64,000 nt of DNA from Oscillospiraceae bacterium (GCA_015069205.1 SVIZ01000011.1:19257-83256), one strand, 5' to 3'; counted from the first letter of the stretch, positions 17,367-27,243 are shown. A program made the numbers and translations. Notes: a model not told the origin generated them from the letters alone.

Positions 17367-18299
17367 TCAGACCTTGGGAACAAAAGCAGATTCGAGGATC
17401 TCTTTTGCTATGTCAGAAGTCTTCCTGCCGTTGACTTCAGCTTCAGGCGTGAGAATAAGTCTGTGGGTGATAACGGGGAGGAACACTCTCTGGACGTCCT
17501 GGGGGACAACGTAGTTCCTTCCGCTTAAGTATGCATGTGACTTTGCCATTGCAGTGAGGGCAATCGTAGCACGCGGGCTTGCGCCTCTCATAAGATCGCC
17601 GTGTCCTCTCGTCCTGTTGATCAGGGCGATGATGTAGTCTACGACTTTCTCGTGTACGAAGACGTTATTTACTTCCGCCTGCATCTTCTGCAGCATGTTT
17701 ACGTCACAAATCGGGGCGACGCTTTCCATGGGGTTTACGCCGTTTCTTCTGCGCTCGAGCATTGCCTTCTCGTCTTTTGCGGAAGGATAGCCGATTGAGA
17801 TCCTTACCATGAATCTGTCGATCTGAGAGTCGGGAAGAAGTGACGTGCCGGATGCGCCCGTAGGGTTCTGTGTTGCAAATACGATGAACGGTTTGGGCAG
17901 CATGTATGTGGTGCCGTCTACGGTAACGCTGCTCTCTTCCATCGCTTCGAGAAGAGCTGACTGGGTACGTGAAGAAGCACGGTTAAGCTCGTCTGCCAGG
18001 AACAGATTGTGGAAGATCGCGCCCGGCTGGTACTTCATGGAATCGGTTTTCTTGTCGTACATCGAGAAACCTGTGATATCGGAGGGAAGAACGTCCGGTG
18101 TGAACTGGACTCTTCCAAAATTAAGCCCCATCGTTTTCGAAAAGGCTAAGGCCATAGTGGTCTTTCCGACTCCCGGAACATCTTCCATCAGAATGTGTCC
18201 GCCTGCCAGGATCGCCGTCAGCATCTGTGATATGACGTAGTCTTTACCGCAAATGACCTTCTTTACTTCATGGATTATTCCATCAGAAACATTGCCCAT
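17367..18299 (-). CDS. MoxR family AAA+ ATPase
   Basis: Cytoplasmic AAA+ ATPase of 310 residues. Walker A is VPGVGKTT (42-48), Walker B with sensor is LFLADELNRAS (about 99-109), and the second region of homology is FVIFATQNP. The C-terminal lid domain is present. MoxR proteins act as chaperones that mature metal- or vWA-containing partners; the adjacent DUF58 gene is the expected partner. First gene of the operon, with a poor promoter-like TATACT on the minus strand about 30 bases upstream of its start. Confidence 0.92.
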   Translation of the reverse strand: MGNVSDGIIHEVKKVICGKDYVISQMLTAILAGGHILMEDVPGVGKTTMALAFSKTMGLNFGRVQFTPDVLPSDITGFSMYDKKTDSMKYQPGAIFHNLFLADELNRASSRTQSALLEAMEESSVTVDGTTYMLPKPFIVFATQNPTGASGTSLLPDSQIDRFMVRISIGYPSAKDEKAMLERRRNGVNPMESVAPICDVNMLQKMQAEVNNVFVHEKVVDYIIALINRTRGHGDLMRGASPRATIALTAMAKSHAYLSGRNYVVPQDVQRVFLPVITHRLILTPEAEVNGRKTSDIAKEILESAFVPKV

Positions 18300-18445
18300 A
18301 TTGTTATCCCCCGATATTATTCTTTATGAGTATACAATAATCTTTGCCTGAGTTGACCCAAGAATGTGGGAATTTTGCGATAACTCACGGGCATGAAGCA
18401 GAAAATATCCGGCTGTCAAAATGGCATCACGATGTATGAAACAGA

Positions 18446-18494
18446 AAATAATAAAGTAAGAACCCGCTGCAGTTATCAAACAGCGGGTTCCTAC
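18446..18494 (-). terminator. Terminator of the pentose operon
   Basis: GAACCCGCTG pairs with CAGCGGGTTC around an 11-base loop and is followed on the minus strand by TTTATTATTTT. It lies about 55 bases after the araD stop codon and ends the transporter-kinase-epimerase operon. Confidence 0.8.
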
Positions 18495-18549
18495 TTTGAA
18501 CAAGAAAGCAAACAATTAAATTGTTTCGCGTCAGATTTAGAGGGGCTTA

Positions 18550-19239
18550 TCAGCCCTGGCCGTAGTAAGCATTTGCACCGTGCTTGCGGAGATAATGCTT
18601 ATCGAGGAGTGTCTGCTGCATTCTGCCTGCAGAAGGGTTGAGTGTCATGGCGTGATAGTCCATGAATGCTACTTCTTCCATGACTACTGCATTGTGCACT
18701 GCATTGAAAGGATCGGTGCCCCATGTGAAAGGTCCGTGAGAGAATACGTTTACTGCAGGGATGGCATCAGGATCTTTGTCCTTGAATGTCTCAACGATAA
18801 CGTTGCCTGTTTCTTTTTCGTATTCGCCCTTGATCTCTTCATCGGTCATGGGACGTGTGCAGGGGATATCACCATAGAAATAGTCGCCCTGTGTCGTGCC
18901 CATTGCCGGGATCGCCATGCCTGCCTGGGCAAATGTAACTGCCCAGCGTGAGTGCGTGTGGACGACGCCGCCGATGTTAGGGAATGCCTTATAAAGAACA
19001 ACATGAGTGGGAGTGTCAGAAGAAGGCTTCCATTTGCCCTCAACGACCTTGCCGTCGAGATCTACTACTACCATGTCTTCTGCCTTCATGGTGTCATACT
19101 CGACGCCGGAGGGCTTGATTACGACGAGGCCGGATTCTCTATCGATACCTGATACGTTGCCCCATGTGAATGTAACGAGACCGTGCTTCGGGAGAAGGAG
19201 GTTTGCCTCCAAAACTTTTGCTTTAAGTTCTTCTAACAT
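18550..19239 (-). CDS. araD: L-ribulose-5-phosphate 4-epimerase
   Basis: Converts L-ribulose 5-phosphate to D-xylulose 5-phosphate by retro-aldol cleavage, the last step of arabinose breakdown before the pentose phosphate pathway. It is 229 residues, the usual length. The Zn ligands are visible as His94 and His96 (VVHTHSRWA) and His168 (FSHGPFTWG); Asp75 in SSDTPTH is the conserved acidic residue. WGNVSG and the C-terminal DKHYLRKHG also match. Its start overlaps the kinase stop in a TGATG junction, so it is translationally coupled. Last gene of the operon. Confidence 0.95.
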   Translation of the reverse strand: MLEELKAKVLEANLLLPKHGLVTFTWGNVSGIDRESGLVVIKPSGVEYDTMKAEDMVVVDLDGKVVEGKWKPSSDTPTHVVLYKAFPNIGGVVHTHSRWAVTFAQAGMAIPAMGTTQGDYFYGDIPCTRPMTDEEIKGEYEKETGNVIVETFKDKDPDAIPAVNVFSHGPFTWGTDPFNAVHNAVVMEEVAFMDYHAMTLNPSAGRMQQTLLDKHYLRKHGANAYYGQG

Positions 19240-20792
19240 CAGATAACCTCCGTAGCCTTTCTTTCCATGGGGAGGGCAGCCTTGTACTTCGCAAGGAAAT
19301 CTGCAAATCCCTTAACGTCGGAATCTTCAGCCATTACGCTTACGCTCTTTGCACCTGCGAAAACCTTGTTGTCCAGGAAGTCGGGAAGTGATTCGCCTTC
19401 TTCTTTCTGGATCATGTAGGATACGAGGAGAGCCATTCCGTAAGGTCCGCCTTCGCCTGCTGTCTCCATAACGGATACAGGTGCTGCAACGGCTGCGCTG
19501 AGCATCTTCTGGCCGACTTCGGGAGTCTTGAAGAAACCGCCGTGGCCATAGAGCTTGTCGATCCTTACATTCTCAGTGTCCTGAAGGATATCCATACCGA
19601 TCTTCAAAGTTGCGAGAGCTGAGAGGAGGTGTGTCCTCATGAAGTTTGCAAGAGTAAATGAGCAGTCGGGGGTTCTTGCAAAGAGCGGACGGCCTTCATC
19701 TAAGTCCGTAACGCCTTCACCTGAGAAGTAGTTATAGGACAAGAGTCCGCCGCAGTCGGGATCGCCCTTTAATGCAATCTGGAAGAGCTTTGTGTAGAGG
19801 TCGTTCTTGGAGATATCAACACCGAATAACTTTGCGAACTCATCGAAAAGATTTACCCATGCGTTGATGTCTGATGTGCAGTTATTGCAGTGGACCATTG
19901 CGACAGGTGCGCCTGCAGGTGTTGTAACCATGTCGATCTCTCTGTGTACGCCGAGATCGTGATCTACGACTACCATTGCAAAGTCGGATGTGCCTGCACT
20001 TACGTTACCTGTGTAAACACGGACGGAATTTGTGGCAACCATGCCCGTGCCTGCATCACCTTCGCAGGGTGCAATCGGGATGCCTGCCTTGAGGTCGCCG
20101 TCGGGATCTAAGAATTTAGCACCTTCTTCTGTAAGTGTGCCTGCGTTCTCACCTGCAACGAGGACCTTAGGAAGGATGGACAAAAGATCCTTGCCTGTAA
20201 GCTCGTTGAACTTGGCAACCATCTTTTGGTCGTAGTCGTTCGTAGAGCTGTCGATGGGGAACATGCCGGATGCTTCGCCTACGCCCATGACCTTAAGGCC
20301 TGTCAGACGCCAGTGAATGTAGCCTGCAAGTGTTGTCAGATAATCGATGTCACCGACGTGTGACTCGTTGTTGAGGATTGCCTGATAGTAGTGAGCGATG
20401 CTCCAGCGCTGGGGAATGTTGAATCCGAGCGCATCGGTGAGCTTTTCAGCTGCTTCGCCGGTTATCGTGTTACGCCATGTGCGGAATTCAGCGAGCTGGT
20501 TGCCATCCTTGTCGAAAGGAAGGTAGCCGTGCATCATGGCAGAGATTCCGATGCCGCCGACTTCTGTTAATGTTACTCCGAACTTTGCCTGAACGTCAGC
20601 CTTGAGTGCCTTATAGCATGCCTGGATGCCGTTGTGGATCATGTCGGACGAATATGTCCAGATGCCGTTTTCGAATTGGTTTTCCCATTCGAAATCACCT
20701 TGTGCGATGGGCAGATGATCCTTGTCGATCAGGACTGCCTTGATACGTGTGGAACCGAGTTCGATTCCCAATGCTGTTGTCTTAAGATCCAC
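19239..20792 (-). CDS. FGGY-family carbohydrate kinase (probable ribulokinase function)
   Basis: Sugar kinase of 517 residues with the two actin-like domains of the FGGY family. The N-terminal phosphate motif is [16 protein letters not shown], and [14 protein letters not shown] and the C-terminal [21 protein letters not shown] are conserved segments. It is a GTG start with AGGAGG seven bases upstream. It is shorter than classical AraB (about 560) and belongs to a clostridial subgroup often placed next to araD, so phosphorylation of L-ribulose is the best guess; other ketopentoses are possible. It lies 12 bases after the YjfF-like permease in the same operon. Confidence 0.85.
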   Translation of the reverse strand: MDLKTTALGIELGSTRIKAVLIDKDHLPIAQGDFEWENQFENGIWTYSSDMIHNGIQACYKALKADVQAKFGVTLTEVGGIGISAMMHGYLPFDKDGNQLAEFRTWRNTITGEAAEKLTDALGFNIPQRWSIAHYYQAILNNESHVGDIDYLTTLAGYIHWRLTGLKVMGVGEASGMFPIDSSTNDYDQKMVAKFNELTGKDLLSILPKVLVAGENAGTLTEEGAKFLDPDGDLKAGIPIAPCEGDAGTGMVATNSVRVYTGNVSAGTSDFAMVVVDHDLGVHREIDMVTTPAGAPVAMVHCNNCTSDINAWVNLFDEFAKLFGVDISKNDLYTKLFQIALKGDPDCGGLLSYNYFSGEGVTDLDEGRPLFARTPDCSFTLANFMRTHLLSALATLKIGMDILQDTENVRIDKLYGHGGFFKTPEVGQKMLSAAVAAPVSVMETAGEGGPYGMALLVSYMIQKEEGESLPDFLDNKVFAGAKSVSVMAEDSDVKGFADFLAKYKAALPMERKATEVI

Positions 20793-20804
20793 TTTGTGGC
20801 CTCC

Positions 20805-21893
20805 TTAATTTGTGCGCTTGCTTTTTGTTTTGCGCAGTGTTGTTCTAACGTAAAGTATAACACTCTGGATAATAAGGAAGACGCAAAGCATTGCACCGAC
20901 GGTGATATTTGTCCACCAGGCCTCATCAAGACCCAGCGAAGTTACGATGTTCTTAATTGTTGAGAGCGAGAGAACTCCGAAAAGTGTTCCTACAATGTTT
21001 CCGACACCGCCTGAAAGGAGTGTTCCGCCGATGATCGAAGAAGCGATAGCGTTCATCTCGGCGCCCTGTGCGTGCAGGGGAGAGCCTGAGCACGCGTGGA
21101 GGAAGAAGAGATATCCGCCGATGCCTGCACAGAGACCGCAGAGAACGTGTGCCAGGAACTTTGTGAGCTTAACGTTGATACCGAGCATGTTTGCGCTCTG
21201 GTTGTTACCGCCGACTGCGTAGAAATTACGTCCGAGCTTTGTCCATTTGAGGAAACAGAAGAGAAGGACAACTACTGCAAGTGCAACGACTACGCCTACT
21301 TCAACATAAGCAGGAATATATATGCCTTTTTTGTTTACTGAACCGAGGAAAGGAATGGTGACTTCGGTTCTGCACAATTTGACGAAGGGTTCGTAAGTTA
21401 CGGCGATTCTGTCGCTGCTTACTATGGTGGTCATACCTTTTGCAAAGAACAATCCTGCCAATGTGACTATGAACGGCTGGAATTCGAGATAAGCTACGAG
21501 GAATCCCTGTACGATACCGAAGGCAAGGCCGATAGCCAGGGCGATGCACATTGAAGTAAATACATTGCCGGCGATCAGGCCGTCATTTACTTTCTGGAGA
21601 TAAACGGCGCATGTCATACATACGAGAGATGTTACCTGACCTACAGAGATATCGATTCCGCCGGTGATCATGACGAGTGTCATGCCGCATGACAGTACGA
21701 GGAGCGATGCATTCTCGTTAAGGATATTGAAGAACATCTGAGGCTTCAGGAATCCCTGTTTGAGATAGATTACGGCGCTGGTGTACATTACGAAGAATAC
21801 AGCGATGGTAATTATAAGAAGGAGATTTGAATCTGTTAAGGAAGAACGCTTTTTAAGCTTGTTCTGTCCTAAGGTATTAGAGTTAACTGACAT
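20805..21893 (-). CDS. Sugar ABC transporter permease (YjfF-like)
   Basis: Inner-membrane permease of the BPD_transp_2 (RbsC) family, 362 residues, about nine or ten helices. The family motif GGIDISVGQVTSL is near the front, and the coupling loop AVGGNNQSANMLGINV and EMNAIASSIIGGTLLSGGVG are typical. ATG 21893 is chosen for its AGGAGG. Two permeases, one double ATPase and one binding protein is the layout of the YtfQRT-YjfF galactofuranose/arabinofuranose group. It overlaps the previous permease gene's end closely, so both are made together. Confidence 0.9.
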   Translation of the reverse strand: MSVNSNTLGQNKLKKRSSLTDSNLLLIITIAVFFVMYTSAVIYLKQGFLKPQMFFNILNENASLLVLSCGMTLVMITGGIDISVGQVTSLVCMTCAVYLQKVNDGLIAGNVFTSMCIALAIGLAFGIVQGFLVAYLEFQPFIVTLAGLFFAKGMTTIVSSDRIAVTYEPFVKLCRTEVTIPFLGSVNKKGIYIPAYVEVGVVVALAVVVLLFCFLKWTKLGRNFYAVGGNNQSANMLGINVKLTKFLAHVLCGLCAGIGGYLFFLHACSGSPLHAQGAEMNAIASSIIGGTLLSGGVGNIVGTLFGVLSLSTIKNIVTSLGLDEAWWTNITVGAMLCVFLIIQSVILYVRTTLRKTKSKRTN

Positions 21894-21894
21894 A

Positions 21895-23001
21895 TCAGTT
21901 TGCCTCCTTTCCGATTTTCGACTTTCTGGAAGCAAGGTTCTTGTTCCTCACGTCTGCGATCCAATTGCGGATAACAGGAGCAGAGATGAAGATCAGGAGG
22001 ATGACTACGACTGCTTTGTAAGCAGAGATCTCGCTTGAACTTACCTTGAACTTGAAAAGCGTGGTTGTAAGGAACTGGATAACATAAGCACCGATTACTG
22101 ATGCCGTAAGATTGAACTTACCGCCGCCTAAGTTGTTGCCGCCCAATGCTACTGCGAGGATCGCATCCATTTCGATGTTGTTTGCGATAACGGAGTAGGT
22201 GATCGAAGAAGTACGTGATACCTTAATGAATCCGCATACGGCAACGCATACACCGAGGATAATGAAAGTAAGGAGCTTGATAAGCTTAGGGTTGATACCA
22301 TTGAGTCTTGAAGATGAAGCGTTGATACCTACGGACTGTGCATAGAGTCTGAGGTTTGTAAACTTCAGGACAAGAGCAATAACGATAAGACAGATAGCTG
22401 TGATGAATACCGGAGTCGGAACGGGGATCCCCGGAATGAAGTTACCGAAGTAACCGAATCTTGTGTCATTGATGGAGATATTGTCGTTGTTGTTGATCCA
22501 TGCCGCGATAGAACGTCCTGCAGTAAAGAGGATCAGGGTTGCAACCATCGGCTGTATCTTAAAGAACGCTACCAGTGCTCCGTTAAATGCACCGAACAGT
22601 GCAGATACTACTACGCAAGCAAGGAAAGATAAGATAATGACTGCTGCAAACTTTCCGCCGCTGATATCGGGCGAATACATTTTTACGAATCTTAAGACCA
22701 TTGATCCGGCGATGGCAATGGTTGCACCTACGGAAATATCCTGACCGCCTGAAGCGGATGTAACGAGTGTCATTCCGATAGCGAGAATGGCAAGCTCTGA
22801 TGCGTTGTCGATGATACTGATCAGGTTGCCTGACAGGATGAGATTACCTGTGCTGCTCGGCTCTAACGAGATCTTAAAGAAAGTGGGATCTGCAAATAGA
22901 TTTATTGCTACAAGAATCAGGAGAGCCACAAGCGGGATAAACAACTGATTTCTTACGAGCTTACCGAAGAAACCTCTTGCTGATATTTTACTGGATGTCA
23001 T
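21895..23001 (-). CDS. Sugar ABC transporter permease (YtfT-like)
   Basis: Second RbsC-family permease, 368 residues, about nine or ten helices. The motif GGQDISVGATIAIAG is present, with SVGINASSSRLNGIN and EMDAILAVALGGNNLGGGKF in the conserved loops. ATG 23001 has GGAGGTGA just upstream and overlaps the end of the ATPase gene by 14 bases. It probably forms a heterodimeric channel with the YjfF-like permease. Confidence 0.9.
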   Translation of the reverse strand: MTSSKISARGFFGKLVRNQLFIPLVALLILVAINLFADPTFFKISLEPSSTGNLILSGNLISIIDNASELAILAIGMTLVTSASGGQDISVGATIAIAGSMVLRFVKMYSPDISGGKFAAVIILSFLACVVVSALFGAFNGALVAFFKIQPMVATLILFTAGRSIAAWINNNDNISINDTRFGYFGNFIPGIPVPTPVFITAICLIVIALVLKFTNLRLYAQSVGINASSSRLNGINPKLIKLLTFIILGVCVAVCGFIKVSRTSSITYSVIANNIEMDAILAVALGGNNLGGGKFNLTASVIGAYVIQFLTTTLFKFKVSSSEISAYKAVVVILLIFISAPVIRNWIADVRNKNLASRKSKIGKEAN

Positions 23002-24508
23002 TGGATTCACCTCCGGCAATCGTTGCCATGATCTTATTCTGGTTGAGATCGTCGCCCTTAAGTTCGCCTACGACCTTGCCGTCGCGCAAGACTATAAGAC
23101 GCGAACATGTACGGATCATCTCGTCGATCTCGGAAGAAATGAACGTTACGCTCTTTCCTTCTGATGCAAGCTTTAATACGAGCTTTTGGATCTCGACTTT
23201 TGTTCCTACGTCGATACCTCTTGTAGGCTCATCGAGAATCAGGTACTGGGGGTTTGCAAGAAGCCATCTTGCAAGGATTACCTTCTGCTGGTTACCGCCT
23301 GAAAGCGACTTGATCGGAGTATCCTGTGAAGCCGTCTTGATGTTCAGGAGTTCTATATATTCGTCTGCAAACTTCTCGGCTTGTGCACGTGAGAAAGGTT
23401 TGAAGAATCCCTTCATTACCTGCAGCGCCAGGATGATGTTATCTCTTACTGAAAGGTCACCGACGATACCGTCTCTCTTTCTGTCTTCAGGAAGGTAGCT
23501 GATGCCGTGTTTCATTGCATCGAGAGGCTTTCTGATGGTAACGGGCTTGCCGTTGATCATTACCTTACCTCCGGCTACTCTGTCCGCACCGAAGATCGCA
23601 CGGACGCTCTCGGATCTTCCGGAACCCAGAAGGCCGGTAAAGCCGTTAACTTCGCCTTTGTGTATCTCAAAGTTGAACGGCTTTATTCCGGTCGTTCCGG
23701 TAAGGTTAATTGCCTGGTAAACGGGAGTACCGTTATAATCCACTTTTTCAGCATCCGAGTCACTCTTGATCTCGGCCATGTCATCGAAATCCTTACCGAG
23801 CATCTTTGATACGAGCTGTACTCTGGGAAGGTCTTCGATAATGTATTCACCGACGAGCATTCCGTCACGGAGAACGGTAATGCGGTCGCATACTTCATAT
23901 ACCTGTTCAAGGAAGTGTGTAACAAAGATAATGCCGACGCCCTTGCTCTTAAGGTCACGCATCAGCTTAAAGAGCTTCTGAACTTCCTGTTCGTCAAGTG
24001 AGGATGTAGGCTCATCTAAGATAAGAACCTTACAGTCCATGTCTACCGCACGTGCGATGGCTACCATCTGCTGGACTGCGATCGAGCAGTTTCCGAGCTG
24101 GTCTTTTGCCCTTGCGGGAATGCCGAGTTCATCAAGAAGATGGTCTGCATCTGCGTTGATCTTTCGCCAGTTTGTGAAAGGTCCTCTTGTACGTCCGATG
24201 TACATGTTCTCGGCAACCGTAAGGTTAGGACAGAGTGTGATCTCCTGATAAACCGTAGCGATTCCTATATTCTGTGCATCCTGTGGCGACTTTATATGTA
24301 CGGGAACGCCTGAAAGAGTGACATAGCCCGCGTCTTTTGGATATACGCCGGTCAACACTTTAATGAGTGTTGATTTTCCTGCACCGTTCTCGCCCATCAG
24401 AGCGTGGATTTCACCTTCTCTTAATGTGAAATCAACCTTCTCAAGAGCGCGTACACCCGGGAAATATTTACATATCCCGCGCATTTCCAAGATTGCGCCT
24501 GCTTCCAT
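22988..24508 (-). CDS. Sugar ABC transporter ATP-binding protein (YtfR/RbsA-like)
   Basis: Double ATPase of 506 residues energising pentose or furanose uptake. The first cassette has Walker A GENGAGKST, a diverged signature (GNCSIAVQQMVAIARA) and Walker B VLILDEPTSSLD. The second has the degenerate P-loop GLLGSGRSES, signature LSGGNQQKVILARWL and Walker B YLILDEPTRGID. That asymmetry is normal for this family. ATG 24508 has GGAGGAG upstream. It follows a strong hairpin (24537-24569) that separates it from the binding-protein gene. Confidence 0.93.
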   Translation of the reverse strand: MEAGAILEMRGICKYFPGVRALEKVDFTLREGEIHALMGENGAGKSTLIKVLTGVYPKDAGYVTLSGVPVHIKSPQDAQNIGIATVYQEITLCPNLTVAENMYIGRTRGPFTNWRKINADADHLLDELGIPARAKDQLGNCSIAVQQMVAIARAVDMDCKVLILDEPTSSLDEQEVQKLFKLMRDLKSKGVGIIFVTHFLEQVYEVCDRITVLRDGMLVGEYIIEDLPRVQLVSKMLGKDFDDMAEIKSDSDAEKVDYNGTPVYQAINLTGTTGIKPFNFEIHKGEVNGFTGLLGSGRSESVRAIFGADRVAGGKVMINGKPVTIRKPLDAMKHGISYLPEDRKRDGIVGDLSVRDNIILALQVMKGFFKPFSRAQAEKFADEYIELLNIKTASQDTPIKSLSGGNQQKVILARWLLANPQYLILDEPTRGIDVGTKVEIQKLVLKLASEGKSVTFISSEIDEMIRTCSRLIVLRDGKVVGELKGDDLNQNKIMATIAGGESNDIQ

Positions 24509-24536
24509 TTTCTTCTCCTCCTGTTTAAAGAAAGAA

Positions 24537-24569
24537 TGTGCGATGCGATGAGACGCATCGCATCGCACA
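24537..24569 (-). promoter_or_regulatory. Perfect 14-bp hairpin between binding-protein and ATPase genes
   Basis: TGTGCGATGCGATG and CATCGCATCGCACA flank a five-base loop. The hairpin follows the binding-protein gene by about 45 bases and precedes the ATPase ribosome site. There is a short T-rich stretch after it on the minus strand. Such structures usually act as partial terminators or 3' stabilisers that raise binding-protein levels over the membrane genes. Confidence 0.75.
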
Positions 24570-24612
24570 ACTTTCGTGGTTAGCTAAATACTCCGGTTAA
24601 AGAGAGTTAGTA

Positions 24613-25644
24613 TCAGATACCGTAGTTAGCAACGTCCTCTGCTGTGATAGTTGTAGCGTCGAAGCCCTTCTCGTCCATGATGACTACCTTTGTTGTAACG
24701 CCATTCTTGATGATGTCGTCGATGTAAGCAGCCTGGAAAGGATTGCACTGGCCATCGTAGTTCCAGTTGCCTGCGAGGAGCTCTTCAAGTGCCCATGTGT
24801 TGCAGTCGAAACCGATAACGATAACGTCCTTGCCTACGCCGTGAGAGATGTTAGCCTTGTCGAGAGCTGCAACAGCACCCTTAGCCATGTTGTCGTTCTC
24901 TGCATAGATAACGTTGAATGTCTCGCCTGAGTCGATGACTGCCTGAACGATCTGCTGAGCTGTCTCTTCTGACCACTCTGCTGTCTGCTGTGTAACGATG
25001 CTCCAGTTAGCCTCTGCAGCTACCTTATCGTCGAGAGCGCCTGAACGGCCGATCTGAGCGGATGAACCCATAACGCCCTGGATGTGAACGATCTTGTATT
25101 CAGGAAGATTCTGGGAAGCGAGCCAGTCAACTGCCTGCTGACCTTCCTTAGCCATGTCGGAAACGATGGAAGCTTCATAGAGGCTCTCGTCTGCGTCGAT
25201 TGTTCTGTCGAAGAGGATAACCTTGATGCCAGCCTTCTGAGCCTGCTCAAGAACTCCGTCCCAACCTGATGTACCAGCTGCTGAGATCAAGAGATAATCT
25301 ACTTCGTCCTGGATGAACTTCTGAGCTGCTGCGATCTGGTCTTCATTCTTAAGGCTGTAGAAGAAAGAAGCCTCATAGCCGTTCTCTTCTGTAAATGTTT
25401 CCTTCATGTCTCTGTCGTTAGCTGTACGGTAACCGGACTCGTTAGGATCGTTGTTGATGATACCAACCTTGATAAGTCCGTCTGCTGCAGGTGCATCGGT
25501 AGGTGCCTCAGTTGCTGCTGTTGTTCCGTCAGTAGGAGCAGCTGTAGGTGCCTGTGTAGGTGTTGTCTGTGTGCAAGCGCACATACCAAATGCCATAGCA
25601 CCGATGACTGCGGAAGAAACCAACATCTTTACAAATTTCTTCAT
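24613..25644 (-). CDS. Sugar-binding lipoprotein of ABC transporter (YtfQ-like)
   Basis: Solute-binding protein of 343 residues, periplasmic-binding fold type I. A signal peptide ending MCAC (lipidated Cys about 24) is followed by a Thr/Pro/Ala-rich linker (to about 60). The body shows IKVGIINNDPNESGYRTAND, LISAAGTSGWDGVL, KVILFDRTIDAD and NVIYAENDNMAKGA, typical of galactofuranose/arabinose-type receptors. ATG 25644 with AAAAGGAG is chosen; the reading frame stays open 200 bases upstream without a signal peptide. It is 5' of the operon and similar to the sensor binding protein at 27261. Confidence 0.93.
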   Translation of the reverse strand: MKKFVKMLVSSAVIGAMAFGMCACTQTTPTQAPTAAPTDGTTAATEAPTDAPAADGLIKVGIINNDPNESGYRTANDRDMKETFTEENGYEASFFYSLKNEDQIAAAQKFIQDEVDYLLISAAGTSGWDGVLEQAQKAGIKVILFDRTIDADESLYEASIVSDMAKEGQQAVDWLASQNLPEYKIVHIQGVMGSSAQIGRSGALDDKVAAEANWSIVTQQTAEWSEETAQQIVQAVIDSGETFNVIYAENDNMAKGAVAALDKANISHGVGKDVIVIGFDCNTWALEELLAGNWNYDGQCNPFQAAYIDDIIKNGVTTKVVIMDEKGFDATTITAEDVANYGI

Positions 25645-26100
25645 AATGATTCTCCTTTTCATTTTGAGGTTTTTGCCCGGCCTTGTGATGTGGTCCGGTG
25701 TACTCTGCCCCAAATAAACACCCATCGGCAATAACCCGCAACGAATCTCGTATGCCGTATTGAGAATGGTAAGTTTGCATAAATACAGATTTGAAATTTT
25801 CGTGATGAAAACAGACAACTTGCATTGTCTTGCACTGCTTTTATGTGCCATTGTGGAAAATCTTTTGCACCGTTGTCGGATATTCTACGATGACAGGTTA
25901 AGGCACCTGCACAAATTCAAATTGTCATTATGAACAACTGCGATTTTCTTATTCCGAAATCATATAATTCCGTTTTGGGAACAAGATAAAATACTCCACT
26001 TTTTCCGCGTCGAAAAACGACACCTCAAAAATTTAGCGTTACTTTGCACACAAGGCGGACTGTATAATTTTGCCAAGTATAAAAGAGGGGTCTTTTAACC
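25645..26100. promoter_or_regulatory. Divergent control region of pentose locus
   Basis: About 455 bases between the binding-protein operon (minus) and the GntR regulator (plus). A TATAAT at 26063-26068 lies 32 bases upstream of the GntR start. A small dyad GTCG-A5-CGAC is at 26009-26021. The promoter of the transporter operon must be here, but I cannot place it with confidence. The long span fits a region read by several regulators (GntR/AraR-like and the AraC-type response regulator). Confidence 0.5.
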
Positions 26101-27132
26101 ATGGCTGAGAAATATAAAGTCATAGTTAATAAGCTTGAGTTGGAACTCAAGAAGATGAGATCGGAAGGCAGGACGAGACTTCCTTCCGAGCAGGATCTCT
26201 GTTCTGAATTTTCGTGCAGCAGACAGACGATCCGTGCAGCCCTCGACGTTCTCCAGCAAAAAGGACTGATCGTAAAACGACGCGGCGCAGGTTCTTATAT
26301 TGCAGATGATTCTTTTAATAACAGAACTGTTTTCTTCATGACCGAAGACTGTGACAGATACCAGAGTCCCGCTCTTATTTCAGGTCTTAAAGAACAGCTC
26401 TTAAATTCCAAATACGAACTCAGATCTTTCTCGTGCGGCGGAAGTGTATCTGAAGAATCGAAGATATTATCACGCGTCATAAATGAGCATCCTGCGGCAC
26501 TCATTATCGAACCTGTAAAAGACCTGGTCCCCGATCCGAATTTGCGGCTTATTGAAGAGATTGAAGATACCGGAATACCCGTTATCTATCTGAATTCTTC
26601 TTTGGGAAAAATACATGTCGTATCCGATAATTACGAAGGCGGAAGGGACCTTACAAAACATATTCTTGAGACCGGCAGAAAGAAGACCGCATGCATATTC
26701 AGAATAGATGATTCATCAGGCCGCGACAGGTATAAAGGATATATCGATGCGCTTCTTGATGCTGATGCAGGCTACGACGAATCAAGATGTTTTCTTATGA
26801 CATATAAAGAAGAGAAAGAGATCATCTCAGGCGACAGCAAAAAGTTTGCTTCATTTATCGATAACCATCTTTTCGGATGCGATTCGGTAATCTGTCAGAA
26901 CGGCATGGTCGCGCATCAGCTCATTTTCCTTCTTCGTAAAAGGGGAGTATCGGTGCCGGAAGATATTCTGGTGGCATGCTTTGACAACGATTATTATTCA
27001 GGTGATTCCGGAATCGTTTATGCCGGATGCGATATCGATTCATACTGCAAGACTCTTGCCAGATCTTCGGTTGCATTGGCTGAAGGGCGGAGTGCTACAT
27101 GCGTTACCGTTCCGATGAAGATCTCTAAATAA
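26101..27132 (+). CDS. GntR-family regulator with sugar-binding domain (AraR-like)
   Basis: Transcription factor of 343 residues. A GntR winged helix spans about 1-70 (RLPSEQDLCSEFSCSRQTIRAALDVLQQKGLIVKRRGAGSYI). A LacI/periplasmic-binding type effector domain follows (about 75-340; ALIIEPVKDL, IPVIYLNSSLGKIHVVSDNYEGG, SVICQNGMVAHQLIF). This fusion is the AraR architecture, which releases DNA on binding L-arabinose. It is divergent from the pentose operon and probably represses it. The start has AGGGG about ten bases upstream. Confidence 0.9.
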   Translation: MAEKYKVIVNKLELELKKMRSEGRTRLPSEQDLCSEFSCSRQTIRAALDVLQQKGLIVKRRGAGSYIADDSFNNRTVFFMTEDCDRYQSPALISGLKEQLLNSKYELRSFSCGGSVSEESKILSRVINEHPAALIIEPVKDLVPDPNLRLIEEIEDTGIPVIYLNSSLGKIHVVSDNYEGGRDLTKHILETGRKKTACIFRIDDSSGRDRYKGYIDALLDADAGYDESRCFLMTYKEEKEIISGDSKKFASFIDNHLFGCDSVICQNGMVAHQLIFLLRKRGVSVPEDILVACFDNDYYSGDSGIVYAGCDIDSYCKTLARSSVALAEGRSATCVTVPMKISK

Positions 27133-27148
27133 ATTACGACAGTTTTTA

Positions 27149-27243
27149 GCGATGTACATTTTTGGTCAAAAGAAGCCGTAAAATTGCATAAAAAGCTGTT
27201 TCTGTGCAATTTTCGAGTCGAAAATCGCGAAAAATGTACATCG
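27149..27243. repeat. Intergenic palindrome element, copy B
   Basis: A symmetric nested palindrome. Outer arms CGATGTACATTTTT and AAAAATGTACATCG enclose inner words AAAATTGCAT and GTGCAATTTT. The centres of the four words are at 27155.5, 27183.5, 27209.5 and 27237.5, so spacing is 28, 26 and 28. Bases 27180-27243 match copy A (3526-3589) in reverse orientation at 62 of 64 positions. It sits between the ends of two convergent genes. Confidence 0.85.
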
